This document shows, piece by piece, positions 1 through 8,335 of a stretch of DNA of 64,000 nucleotides (position 1 is its first letter; each line of letters starts with the position of its first letter). Source of the stretch: Subtercola boreus (GTDB lineage Bacteria > Actinomycetota > Actinomycetes > Actinomycetales > Microbacteriaceae); the NCBI RefSeq assembly GCF_003399625.1, contig NZ_NBXA01000021.1:186001-250000 (forward strand), read 5' to 3'. Below the pieces are notes generated by a model. It had not been told where the DNA came from, ran no database searches, and was given only the letters and a program-made list of their open reading frames with translations. The translations under genes and the position numbers were made by a program.

Positions 1-1042
1 TGCCGCCGACGAGGTGGATGCCCACGACGTCGAGCGAGTCGTCGAAGCCGAGCTTGAACTTCAGCTCGATGGCCAGGCAGCAGACCGCACCGGTGATGAG
101 ACCGAGCACCATGCCCCAGCCGGGCGTCAGGATGTTGCAGGCCGGGGTGATGGCGACGAGGCCCGAGACGGCACCGGATGCCGCACCGATCGAGGTCGGC
201 TTGCCGTCCTTGATCTTCTCGACGATCAGCCAGCCGAGAATGGCGGCGGCGGGAGCGGCGAGGGTGTTGATCCAGGCCAGGGCGGCCGTTCCGTCGACAC
301 CGGCTTCTGAACCGGCGTTGAAGCCGAACCAGCCGAACCACAGCAGCGCGGCGCCGAGGAGCGTCAGAGGCACGTTGTGAGGCTTCTGGATGCCCTTCTG
401 GAACCCGATGCGCTTGCCGAGAACGAGAGCGAGAGCGAGACCTGCGGCACCGGCATTGATGTGCACCGCCGTACCACCGGCGAAGTCGTTCACGCCGAGG
501 CCGAAGACGATCCAGCCGCCGTCGGACGTCTTGCCGTCGGTGAGGGTGAAGTTGAAGACCCAGTGCGCGACCGGGAAGTAGACGATGGTCACCCAGAGGA
601 AGGCGAACAGCATCCAGGAGCCGAACTTTGCACGGTCGGCGATGGCGCCCGAGATCAGGGCGACGGTGATGATGGCGAAGGTCGCCTGGAAGCCCGCGAA
701 GGCCAGGCCGTAGAGGTTCGGGCCCGATCCGTCGGGTGCGGAGACCAGGTCGCCGAGCAGGAACTGGCCGCTCGGGTTGCCGAGAACGCCCTTGATGAGG
801 TCGTTCGAGGTGTCGCCCACCGAGGTGCCGAAGGCGAAGCCGTAGCCGTAGAGCACCCAGAGCACACCGACGAGGCCCATGGCCCCGAAGCTCATCATCA
901 TCATGCTGACAACGCTCTTGGCCTTGACCATGCCGCCGTAGAAGAATGCTACGCCGGGAGTCATGATCAGAACGAGCGCTGCTGCTACAAGTAGCCAGAG
1001 CGCGTTGACCGTGGTGGTCAGGTCTCCAATTGTGGGATCCAT
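1..1042 (-). CDS. amt: Ammonium transporter Amt, 3' end cut by the window
   Basis: Polytopic Amt/Rh-family channel that takes up ammonium across the cytoplasmic membrane. About 347 residues are visible. The protein begins MDPTIGDLTTTVNALW, continues with the family block TPGVAFFYGGMV, carries the first pore histidine in AVHINAGAAGLAL and just reaches the second in VVGIHLVGG before the window ends. The ATG at 1042 has the purine-rich stretch GAGAGAGG about ten bases upstream. A GlnR-like box sits about 130 bases upstream (1170-1185), so nitrogen limitation probably controls it. In many actinobacteria glnK and glnD follow amt; that part is outside this window. Identity is clear from the motifs; only the C terminus is missing. 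Confidence 0.95.
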   Translation of the reverse strand, partial: MDPTIGDLTTTVNALWLLVAAALVLIMTPGVAFFYGGMVKAKSVVSMMMMSFGAMGLVGVLWVLYGYGFAFGTSVGDTSNDLIKGVLGNPSGQFLLGDLVSAPDGSGPNLYGLAFAGFQATFAIITVALISGAIADRAKFGSWMLFAFLWVTIVYFPVAHWVFNFTLTDGKTSDGGWIVFGLGVNDFAGGTAVHINAGAAGLALALVLGKRIGFQKGIQKPHNVPLTLLGAALLWFGWFGFNAGSEAGVDGTAALAWINTLAAPAAAILGWLIVEKIKDGKPTSIGAASGAVSGLVAITPACNILTPGWGMVLGLITGAVCCLAIELKFKLGFDDSLDVVGIHLVGG

Positions 1043-1169
1043 CGAAAAGTTACCTCTCTCGAACCGAGTTGTTGCACCGGTGCACAGATGCCCCCACTGT
1101 CGGGTCTGCGATTGCCTCGGCTACGCCCAACAGCATCGCGGGTGGACGTTTCGGCTGAGGTGAAACTAT

Positions 1170-1185
1170 GTTTCGCGGACGTAAC
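1170..1185 (-). promoter_or_regulatory. GlnR-like box upstream of amt
   Basis: On the minus strand the sequence reads GTTAC-GTCCGC-GAAAC, a perfect match to the GTNAC-N6-GAAAC half-site pair bound by the OmpR-family nitrogen regulator GlnR in actinobacteria. A further pair of half-sites in the arrangement GAAAC-N6-GTTAC lies at 1201-1216. The box is about 130 bases before the amt start. Binding is inferred from the motif and from recurrence of the same box before two glutamine synthetase genes in this window. Confidence 0.65.
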
Positions 1186-1276
1186 GCGCTTCTGCCCTTT
1201 GTAACAACTGTGTTTCGCGGAGCCGAAAGTTCGATTGAGGTCTGTGGCCCCCGTTTGGGGGCTCGCCCGAAAGGTG

Positions 1277-2314
1277 TTAGCGCTGGGTCGAGGCGATCAG
1301 CCGGGACACGGATCGCAGATACTTCTTGCGGTATCCCCCGTTCATCATGTCTCCCGCGAAGACACTGTCGAGCGGCACCCCGGACGCCAGGATGGGCAGC
1401 TGCGCGTCGTACACCCGGTCGATGAACGCCACGAAGCGGAGGGCGTCGGTCTGGTTCGTGAGCTCCACGACGTCGGTCAGCACCAGCGCATCGAGTGAAT
1501 CGAGCAGCTTGACGTACTTCGACGGGTGCAGCGACCCGAGGAACTGGATCACCTCCCGGAAGCTGTCGGCGGTGAACGTCTCACCGGCGGCGGCCAGGCG
1601 GTCGATCTCGGCCTCCAGCTGTTCGGCGGTGTACGTCTTCGCGTGCCCCTCGATGTCGCGGCGGCGGTAGTCGGTGCCGTCGATGCGGATGATCTCGAAC
1701 CGGTCGGCGAGGGCCTGGATCTCGCGGAGGAAGTCCTGGGCCGCGAACCGGCCCTCCCCCAGCGCGTTCGGCGGCGTGTTGGATGTCGCGGCGATCTTCG
1801 TACCCGTGGCGACGAGGTCGCCCAGCAACCGTGTCATCATCATCGTGTCGCCCGGGTCGTCGAGCTCGAACTCGTCGATGGCGATGAGTTTGGCGCCCTT
1901 CAACAGGTTCACGGTCTCGAGGTAGCCGAGCGCGCCCACGAGCGCGGTGAACTCGATGAACGTGCCGAAGTACTTCGGCCCCGGGGCTGCATGCCAGAGG
2001 GCGGCGAGCAGGTGGGTCTTGCCCACGCCGAACCCGCCGTCGAGGTAGATGCCGGGTTTTGCCGCGGGCAGCTTCTTCGCACGGGAGAAGAATCCCCCGC
2101 CCCTGGCCGGGGCCCACGAGGCGGCGAAGTCGCGCATCCGGTGCAGGGTCTCGCCCTGGGAGGGGTAATCCCGGTCGGGCCGATAGGACTCGAAGGATGC
2201 CGTGTCAAACTGGCGGGGCGGCACGAGCACCGCCGCCATCTCCGCACCGCTCAGTGTCGGTCGGAGGTCGACGAGGTGCAAAGGAATACTTGTACTGCCG
2301 CTGTCAGTTGTCAT
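1277..2314 (-). CDS. zapE: Cell division protein ZapE / AFG1-type ATPase
   Basis: P-loop ATPase of the AFG1/LACE1/ZapE family, 345 residues. Walker A is GGFGVGKTH (residues 93-101) and Walker B is IAIDEFELDDPGD, followed by the family block TSNTPPNALGEGRF. In Escherichia coli ZapE is a Z-ring-associated ATPase that affects FtsZ polymer stability; in actinobacteria its role is not well studied. The ATG at 2314 is directly preceded by an in-frame GTG (2317) and by TAATAC six bases upstream, which suggests a leaderless mRNA rather than a Shine-Dalgarno start. It is divergent from the sulfurtransferase gene. Identity is firm; the exact first codon is not. Confidence 0.9.
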   Translation of the reverse strand: MTTDSGSTSIPLHLVDLRPTLSGAEMAAVLVPPRQFDTASFESYRPDRDYPSQGETLHRMRDFAASWAPARGGGFFSRAKKLPAAKPGIYLDGGFGVGKTHLLAALWHAAPGPKYFGTFIEFTALVGALGYLETVNLLKGAKLIAIDEFELDDPGDTMMMTRLLGDLVATGTKIAATSNTPPNALGEGRFAAQDFLREIQALADRFEIIRIDGTDYRRRDIEGHAKTYTAEQLEAEIDRLAAAGETFTADSFREVIQFLGSLHPSKYVKLLDSLDALVLTDVVELTNQTDALRFVAFIDRVYDAQLPILASGVPLDSVFAGDMMNGGYRKKYLRSVSRLIASTQR

Positions 2315-2376
2315 CACTGAGTATTAAAGCGCAATGAGGAACGCCCGGCCGCACGGCCGCTACTGGAGGTATCACC

Positions 2377-3282
2377 ATGGCTGTCGAAACCGACAACACA
2401 CCGAAGTTCGCCGAGTACGCCCACCCCGACCGTCTGGTCAGCACCGAGTGGCTCGCCGAACACCTGGGCGACCTCGACCTGGTGGTCGTCGAGAGCGATG
2501 AAGACGTGCTGCTGTATGAGACAGGCCATATCCCCGGTTCGGTCAAGATCGACTGGCACACCGACCTCAACGACCCCGTCACCCGCGACTACATCTTCGG
2601 TGAGCAGTTCGCCGAGCTCGTCGGCTCCCGCGGCATCGACCGCAACTCGACCGTGGTCATCTACGGCGACAAGAGCAACTGGTGGGCGGCCTACACGCTC
2701 TGGGTGTTCAGCCTCTTCGGCCACGAAGACGTGCGCCTGCTCGACGGCGGCCGCGACAAGTGGATCGCCGAGGGCCGCGAGACGACAACCGACGAGCCCC
2801 CGATCATCCCCCGCGAGTACCCGGTCTCAGAGCGGAGCGACGTGGAGATCCGTGCGTTCAAGGATGACGTGCTCGACCACCTCGACATGGGCGGCAAGCT
2901 GATCGACGTGCGTTCCCCCGAGGAGTACAGCGGTGAGCGCACCACCGCCCCGGCCTATCCCGACGAGGGCGCGCTCCGGGCCGGACACATCCCGAGCGCG
3001 CACAACGTGCCGTGGGCGAAGGCCGCGGCCGAAGACGGCACGTTCAAGCCGCTGGCCGACCTGAACGAGATCTACCGGGAAGGACTCGGCCTGACCGACG
3101 ACGACGACGTGATCGCCTACTGCCGCATCGGCGAGCGGTCGAGCCACACCTGGTTCGTCCTGACGCACCTGCTGGGTTTCGAGGGCGTGCGCAACTACGA
3201 CGGCTCGTGGACCGAGTGGGGCTCCGCCGTGCGGGTGCCGATCGTGAAGGGCGCTGAGCGCGGCGAGGTTCCGACGGCGTGA
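2377..3282 (+). CDS. Thiosulfate/3-mercaptopyruvate sulfurtransferase (two rhodanese domains)
   Basis: A 301-residue protein with two tandem rhodanese domains. The N-terminal domain is catalytically silent; the C-terminal one carries the active cysteine Cys249 in the loop CRIGERS, which is typical of actinobacterial CysA/SseA-type thiosulfate sulfurtransferases. The enzyme moves sulfane sulfur from thiosulfate or mercaptopyruvate to a thiol acceptor. The ATG has a strong GGAGG seven bases upstream. The next gene, a SufE-like protein, starts inside its stop codon, so the two are translationally coupled and probably pass sulfur from one to the other. Confidence 0.9.
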   Translation: MAVETDNTPKFAEYAHPDRLVSTEWLAEHLGDLDLVVVESDEDVLLYETGHIPGSVKIDWHTDLNDPVTRDYIFGEQFAELVGSRGIDRNSTVVIYGDKSNWWAAYTLWVFSLFGHEDVRLLDGGRDKWIAEGRETTTDEPPIIPREYPVSERSDVEIRAFKDDVLDHLDMGGKLIDVRSPEEYSGERTTAPAYPDEGALRAGHIPSAHNVPWAKAAAEDGTFKPLADLNEIYREGLGLTDDDDVIAYCRIGERSSHTWFVLTHLLGFEGVRNYDGSWTEWGSAVRVPIVKGAERGEVPTA

Positions 3283-3725
3283 GCACTGTCGAACTGCCGG
3301 AATCGCTCGCGGAGATCCGGGACGACTTCCTCGCGCTGACGCTCAAGGAGCGGCTGCAGCTGCTGCTCGAGTTCTCGAACGAGCTGCCCGAGCTTCCCGA
3401 ACGCTACGCCGAGCATCCAGATCTCTTCGAGCGTGTCGAGGAGTGCCAGTCGCCGGTGTTCATCATCGTAGAGGTCGACGACGCCGACGTGGTGCACCTG
3501 CACGCCACAGCTCCGAAGGAGTCGCCCACCACGCGCGGTTTCGCGTCGATCCTCGCGCAGGGCCTCGCCGGCATGACCGCCGGCGAGGTTCTGGCCGTGC
3601 CCGACGACTTCCCGCAGATGATCGGCCTGATGGAGGCCGTCTCACCCCTCCGCGTGCGGGGCATGACCGCGATGCTCGGCCGCACCAAGCGCCAGGTGCG
3701 CGAACGGATGCACGCGACATCCTGA
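3279..3725 (+). CDS. SufE-like sulfur acceptor protein
   Basis: A 148-residue SufE/CsdE-fold protein. The conserved sulfur-accepting cysteine is Cys56 in VEECQSPVF, and the C-terminal part ([17 protein letters not shown]) matches the family. SufE proteins receive persulfide sulfur from a cysteine desulfurase and hand it to Fe-S assembly. Here no desulfurase is adjacent: the gene starts at a GTG overlapping the stop of a rhodanese gene by four bases. Rhodanese-SufE pairing is common in actinobacteria and suggests a sulfur relay fed by the sulfurtransferase. That functional link is inferred from gene order. Confidence 0.85.
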   Translation: MSTVELPESLAEIRDDFLALTLKERLQLLLEFSNELPELPERYAEHPDLFERVEECQSPVFIIVEVDDADVVHLHATAPKESPTTRGFASILAQGLAGMTAGEVLAVPDDFPQMIGLMEAVSPLRVRGMTAMLGRTKRQVRERMHATS

Positions 3726-3759
3726 CCCCCGGACCCCCTCACCCCCCGGCATCGCCCAG

Positions 3760-3823
3760 CAATCGAGTGGGCAGTTCGGGCCCTGAAGGCGGCGGAACAG
3801 GGCCGGAACTGCCCACTCGATTG
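3760..3823. repeat. 26-bp near-perfect inverted repeat between convergent genes
   Basis: The arms 3760-3785 and 3798-3823 are complementary over 26 bases with one mismatch (at 3778), around a 12-base loop. The arms start CAATCGAGTGGGCAGTTC. It lies between the ends of the convergent sufE-like and hydrolase genes. It could act as a bidirectional terminator, but it is longer than the other terminators in this window and has no T-tract, so a dispersed REP- or MITE-like palindrome is an equally good reading. A G-rich stretch follows at 3840-3885. Confidence 0.7.
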
Positions 3824-3888
3824 CGCGCGCGGGGCGTTCGGTCGGGGCGGGGGCAGGGGCGGGGGCGGGGGCGTGGCCGCGGGCTGGG

Positions 3889-5100
3889 TTAGAGCGCGCG
3901 GGACGTGATCCAGTCACGGATGGCGGCCGTGTAACGGACCGGGTCGTAGTTCCAGAGGCGCACGTGTTTCGCGATCGAGAACGGCACCAGCGTCACGAGG
4001 TCGGGGCGCGCTTCGGCGAGCTTTCGGGATGCGGTGGAGGGCACGAAACCGTCGTCGTCGCTGTGCAGGATGAGCACGGGGAACGAGATCTCCGAGGCAC
4101 GCGCCACGAAGTCGAGCCGCTTGAAGTCGATCGGCTGCTGCTGACCGGTGACCACCTTGCCGACAGCGTTGCCGATTGTGGCCATCACCGCCTGGGAGAC
4201 CGGCTCGGGCAGGTGATTGAGGTGCCCCTGGAACACGATCGTGTCGCTCCACGCGACGACCGGCGAGTCGAGGATGACCGCGGTGATGCGATCTCGGAAC
4301 TCCGACCGCGTCGCCGCCTGCAACACGGTCGCCCCGCCCATCGACCAGCCGAAGAGCACGATGCTCGTCGCCCCGTGATCCACGGCGTTCCGGATGCCCG
4401 CCTCCACGTCGTGCCACTCGGTGTCGCCGAGCGCATAGCGTCCGTCGGAGCTCCGCGGTGCCTCACCGTCGTTGCGGTAGGAGACCTGCAGCGTGGTGAA
4501 GCCGAGTTCGTGCAGCAGCGGCAGGGCGCGGATCGTCTCGGCGCGCCGCACTCCGCGGCCGTGCACGGCGATGACCCAGCGGCCCGGTCTCGCGCCGGGC
4601 GCCTCTGGATCGGCCCGCACGACCCAGGCCGGAGCCGGGCCGAGCTCCGTCTCGACGACGACGTCTTCGACGCCCAGCCCGAGTTCCCTCGGGTCGAGGT
4701 AGTACCAGCTGCCGAGGCGGCCCCAGCGGGCATCCTGCAGCGTGCCGTGGTCGATGCGTTCGAGGCTCCGGATGACGCGGCCACCGCCCACGCTCACGAT
4801 GTCGCCGACGCGGGCGTGCCCTCGGCCGTTCGCGAACCAGAGGCTGTAGCGGCCGGGCACCAGCGAGTCGGCTGAGACGCCGAGGGTCACCGTGCGGGCG
4901 TCGAGGTCGACGGCGTGGATGCGCAGATCCTCGACGGCGGAATCGGTCGGGATGACGACCGACCGCGAGAACTTGGCGGTCACGAAGGCGAGGCCTGCCG
5001 CGGCGAGAGTCGCGACGGAGCCGACCGCGATGGCTGTGACCGCCCAGGCGGGAACGGCTCGGCCGGCGTCTGCCCCGATCGGAGCGTGTTCGTCTGACAT
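3889..5100 (-). CDS. Membrane-anchored alpha/beta hydrolase
   Basis: A 403-residue protein with one N-terminal membrane segment (about residues 17-42, AVTAIAVGSVATLAAAGLAF) followed by an extracytoplasmic alpha/beta hydrolase domain. The nucleophile elbow is GWSMGG with Ser253. Asp in HSDDDGFVPS and His in IAKHVRLW can complete the triad. The oxyanion-loop motif VIAVHGRGVRR also fits. The ATG has AAAGG eight bases upstream. Substrate is unknown; related proteins are annotated as peptidases or esterases without proof. It converges with the sufE-like gene and is divergent from DUF3000. Confidence 0.8.
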   Translation of the reverse strand: MSDEHAPIGADAGRAVPAWAVTAIAVGSVATLAAAGLAFVTAKFSRSVVIPTDSAVEDLRIHAVDLDARTVTLGVSADSLVPGRYSLWFANGRGHARVGDIVSVGGGRVIRSLERIDHGTLQDARWGRLGSWYYLDPRELGLGVEDVVVETELGPAPAWVVRADPEAPGARPGRWVIAVHGRGVRRAETIRALPLLHELGFTTLQVSYRNDGEAPRSSDGRYALGDTEWHDVEAGIRNAVDHGATSIVLFGWSMGGATVLQAATRSEFRDRITAVILDSPVVAWSDTIVFQGHLNHLPEPVSQAVMATIGNAVGKVVTGQQQPIDFKRLDFVARASEISFPVLILHSDDDGFVPSTASRKLAEARPDLVTLVPFSIAKHVRLWNYDPVRYTAAIRDWITSRAL

Positions 5101-5176
5101 CGGACCAGCCTTTCACGTACCCGCCCCGGGGCAGGACGCCGACGGCGTGCCTCCCAGCGGACACACAAAAAAACTC

Positions 5177-5182
5177 TAGTCT
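5177..5182 (+). promoter_or_regulatory. -10 box for leaderless DUF3000-rnd mRNA
   Basis: TAGTCT lies six bases before the GTG at 5189, which has no Shine-Dalgarno sequence. The expected transcription start would coincide with the start codon. No good -35 hexamer is visible. Confidence 0.5.
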
Positions 5183-5188
5183 GGCGTC

Positions 5189-5797
5189 GTGTCCGATTCT
5201 CCCTTCAGCCCTGCTCTGCCGGCGGCTTTCACTGCGGCTCTCGGCTCACTCCGCCAGGCGGTCACCCGGCCAGAACTCGTCGTGAGCGAGATCGCCTCAC
5301 CCGCCAACCTGGCCCCGTACTCCCTCGCCCTCAGCGCCGACGTGAGGCGTGCCGACGGATCGCCGCGCCACGGCTCCGACAGCGACCTGGGCACGGGCCG
5401 CTTCATCCTGTTGCACGACCCGGAGGAACCCGAGGCCTGGGGCGGGGCGTTCCGCGTGGTCTGCTTCGTGCAGGCACCGCTCGAGACCGAGATCGGGCTC
5501 GACCCGTTCCTGGCCGACGTCACGTGGTCGTGGTTGATCGATGCTCTCGACACAAAGGGTGCAGACTATTCCCATGCCTCCGGAACGGCGACGAAGATCA
5601 TCTCGTCGGGGTTCGGGGAGCTCGCCAAGCAGGGCGACGGTGCCCAGATCGAACTGCGGGCATCGTGGACTCCAGGAGACGAACAGATGAAGGCGCACGT
5701 CGAAGGGTGGGGCGAGCTGCTCTGCATGCTGGCCGGCCTCCCGCCCGTTCCCGAAGGGGTGAGCCTGCTCCAGGCGAGGCGCCAGGCGCGTGGCTGA
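5189..5797 (+). CDS. DUF3000 domain protein
   Basis: A 202-residue actinobacterial protein recognised as DUF3000 from its N-terminal and central parts (LVVSEIASPANLAPYSLAL; FVQAPLETEIGLDPFLADV; GTATKIISSGFG). No catalytic motif, signal peptide or membrane segment is visible. It overlaps the start of the RNase D gene by eight bases, an arrangement widely conserved in actinobacteria, so a role linked to RNA processing is possible but unproven. The GTG start is probably leaderless. Confidence 0.85.
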   Translation: MSDSPFSPALPAAFTAALGSLRQAVTRPELVVSEIASPANLAPYSLALSADVRRADGSPRHGSDSDLGTGRFILLHDPEEPEAWGGAFRVVCFVQAPLETEIGLDPFLADVTWSWLIDALDTKGADYSHASGTATKIISSGFGELAKQGDGAQIELRASWTPGDEQMKAHVEGWGELLCMLAGLPPVPEGVSLLQARRQARG

Positions 5798-7031
5798 GCC
5801 TGCTTCGACTCCCGCTCCCGCCGACGCCGCACCTGCCGCCGGTCGCACGGTCATCGACACGCGTGAGGCCTACCTCGACGCTGTTGAACAGATCGCCGCC
5901 GGAACGGGCCCGCTCGCGATCGATGCGGAACGGGCATCCGGCTTCAAGTACTCCCAGCGCGCCTACCTCATCCAGCTCTACCGTCGCGGGGCCGGCACGT
6001 TCCTCTTCGATCCGCCGCCGATCGGCTCGTTCACCGAGCTCTCCGAGCTGATCGCGGGCGAGGAGTGGATCCTTCACGCAGCCAGCCAGGACCTGGCCTG
6101 CCTCCGTGAGGTGGGCCTCGAACCCACCCGCATCTTCGACACCGAGCTCGCCGCGAGACTCCTCGGGCTCCCCCGGGTGGGGCTCGGTACCGTCGTCGAG
6201 GAGCTGCTGGGCATCCATCTCGCCAAGGAGCACTCCGCGGCCGACTGGTCGACGCGGCCCCTGCCCGCGACCTGGCTCGAATACGCTGCCCTCGACGTGG
6301 AATTGCTGATCGATGTGCGCGACGTGATGGTGGGCATGCTGGGCGAACAGCGGAAGACCGACATCGCCGCGCAGGAGTTCCAGGCGACGCTCGACAAGGA
6401 GGCGAAGCCGCCGGCAGCGGAGCCGTGGCGTCGGCTCTCGGGCGTGCACTCGCTCCGCGGGGCGAAGAACCTCTCGGCTGCCCGTGAGCTCTGGCTCGCC
6501 CGCGACGCGCTCGCCCAGGAACTCGACGTGTCGCCGGGACGGCTCGTGCCCGATCTCTCCCTCACGGCCGCAGCTCGTGCGCTCCCCGCCACCAAGCGCG
6601 ACCTTGCCTCGATGCGGGACTTCACCGGCCGGGCATCTCGGTCGGAGCTCGATCGGTGGTGGAATGCCGTCGAGGCGGGGCGGGCATCCACCGAGCCGCC
6701 GCAGATTGCCCGGAACGGCGACACGCTGCCCCCACCTCGCAGCTGGTCCGATCGGAACCCCGAGGCAGATGCCCGGCTCAAGGCGGCGCGACAGGTTCTC
6801 GTCGAACTCGGTGAACAGCAGAACATCCCGCTCGAGAACCTGCTCACCCCGGAGTACCTGCGCCGCACAGCGTGGACTCCCCCGGCGCCCATCACCCCGG
6901 AGACCATCGGCGAAGCGCTTCAGAAGGCTGGTGCGAGGCCGTGGCAGATTGAGCTAACCGCACAGCCAATCGCCCAAGCCTTTGTAGAAGCCCACCAAAC
7001 GCTTCTCGACGACGCTGAGAGCGGATCGTAG
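5790..7031 (+). CDS. rnd: Ribonuclease D (3'-5' exonuclease with HRDC domain)
   Basis: A 413-residue DEDDy-type exonuclease. Exo I is LAIDAERASGF (D-x-E), Exo II contains LHAASQDLACL, and Exo III is YAALDVELLIDV with the Tyr-Asp pair. An HRDC domain follows at about residues 225-300 (LWLARDALAQELDVSPGRLV). The family trims the 3' ends of structured RNAs such as tRNA precursors. The GTG start overlaps the end of the DUF3000 gene by eight bases, so the two are coupled. The length matches actinobacterial homologues. Confidence 0.92.
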   Translation: MAEPASTPAPADAAPAAGRTVIDTREAYLDAVEQIAAGTGPLAIDAERASGFKYSQRAYLIQLYRRGAGTFLFDPPPIGSFTELSELIAGEEWILHAASQDLACLREVGLEPTRIFDTELAARLLGLPRVGLGTVVEELLGIHLAKEHSAADWSTRPLPATWLEYAALDVELLIDVRDVMVGMLGEQRKTDIAAQEFQATLDKEAKPPAAEPWRRLSGVHSLRGAKNLSAARELWLARDALAQELDVSPGRLVPDLSLTAAARALPATKRDLASMRDFTGRASRSELDRWWNAVEAGRASTEPPQIARNGDTLPPPRSWSDRNPEADARLKAARQVLVELGEQQNIPLENLLTPEYLRRTAWTPPAPITPETIGEALQKAGARPWQIELTAQPIAQAFVEAHQTLLDDAESGS

Positions 7032-7111
7032 GAAGCAACAACCGATTTCAGGGCGAAAATGTGGGTGCGTAGGGTGGGAACCACGCGAATCCATGAAAGG
7101 CATGAGGCACA

Positions 7112-8320
7112 GTGGCCGAAATATCTGAAGTCGTCTTTGTTGATGGAGTCCGCACCCCCTTCGGGCGTGCCGGCGAAAAAGGAATGTACTGGAACACGCG
7201 GGCCGACGACCTCGTCGTCAAGGCGATGCTGGGCCTCCTCGAGAGAAACCCGAACGTGCCGCACGACCGCATTGACGAGGTCGCCATCGCGGCCACGACC
7301 CAGCAGGGCGACCAGGGCCTGACCCTCGGCCGCACGGCTGCCCTCCTCGCCGGGCTGCCGAAGTCGGTTCCCGGCTTCGCGATCGACCGGATGTGCGCCG
7401 GCGCCATGACGTCGGTCACGACCCTCGGCAGCGGCATCGGTTTCGGCGCCTACGACCTCGTGATCGCGGGGGGCGTCGAGCACATGGGCCGCCACCCGAT
7501 GGGCTTCGGGGCCGACCCGAATCCACGGTTCCTCTCGGAGAAGCTCGTGGGCGCAGAAGCTCTCAACATGGGCATGACCGCCGAGCGCATCCACGACCGC
7601 TTCCCGGCGCTCACCAAGGAGCGCTCCGACCGCTACGCGCTCCGCAGCCAGCAGAAGGTCGCCGCCGCCTACGAGGCGAACAAGATCCAGCCCGACCTGA
7701 TTCCGGTCGCCACCCGGAGCGAGAGCGGCTGGGGGCTGGCCACGAGGGATGAGGCGCCCCGCCCTGAGACGACCATGGAGGGTCTCGCGGGCCTTCGCAC
7801 ACCCTTCCGGCCGCACGGCCGCGTCACAGCGGGCAACTCGTCCGGCCTGAACGACGGTGCGACGGCGAGCCTGCTCGCGAGCGGCGCCGTCGCGAAGGAA
7901 CTCGGCCTGACCACCAAGATGCGCATGGTGAGCTTCGCCTTCGCCGGCGTCGAGCCCGAGATCATGGGCATCGGCCCGGTGCCCTCCACTGAGAAGGCGC
8001 TGAAGAAGGCCGGCCTGGCGATCACCGACATCGGGCTCTTCGAGCTCAACGAGGCCTTCGCCATCCAGGTGCTGTCCTTCCTCGACCACTTCGGCATCGA
8101 CGACGACGATCCGCGCGTGAACGAGTACGGCGGGGCCATCGCCATCGGGCATCCGCTCGCCTCCTCGGGCGTCCGCCTGATGAACCAGCTGGCCCGCCAG
8201 TTCTCGGAACACCCCGAGGTGCGCTACGGAATCACGGCGATGTGCGTCGGCCTCGGCCAGGGCGGCACCGTCATCTGGGAGAACCCGAACTACGACCGGA
8301 AGGCGAAGAAGTCGCGCTGA
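7112..8320 (+). CDS. fadA: Acetyl-CoA C-acyltransferase (thiolase)
   Basis: A 402-residue thiolase that cleaves 3-ketoacyl-CoA with CoA in the last step of beta-oxidation. The acyl-accepting nucleophile is Cys95 in DRMCAGAMTS, the general-base histidine is in AIGHPLASSG, and the second cysteine is in CVGLGQGG. The GTG start has GAGG four bases upstream. The FadB-like gene starts 15 bases downstream, so the two form an operon and should make the trifunctional oxidation complex. The upstream gap has a -10 candidate TAGGGT near 7070. Confidence 0.92.
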   Translation: MAEISEVVFVDGVRTPFGRAGEKGMYWNTRADDLVVKAMLGLLERNPNVPHDRIDEVAIAATTQQGDQGLTLGRTAALLAGLPKSVPGFAIDRMCAGAMTSVTTLGSGIGFGAYDLVIAGGVEHMGRHPMGFGADPNPRFLSEKLVGAEALNMGMTAERIHDRFPALTKERSDRYALRSQQKVAAAYEANKIQPDLIPVATRSESGWGLATRDEAPRPETTMEGLAGLRTPFRPHGRVTAGNSSGLNDGATASLLASGAVAKELGLTTKMRMVSFAFAGVEPEIMGIGPVPSTEKALKKAGLAITDIGLFELNEAFAIQVLSFLDHFGIDDDDPRVNEYGGAIAIGHPLASSGVRLMNQLARQFSEHPEVRYGITAMCVGLGQGGTVIWENPNYDRKAKKSR

Positions 8321-8335
8321 CGCGGCGATCCTCAC

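Noticed and set aside
1043-1276. Small genes in the 234-base gap between zapE and amt
   Set aside because: Short open frames there have no ribosome-binding site or similarity; the gap is filled by the GlnR-like boxes and the amt leader.
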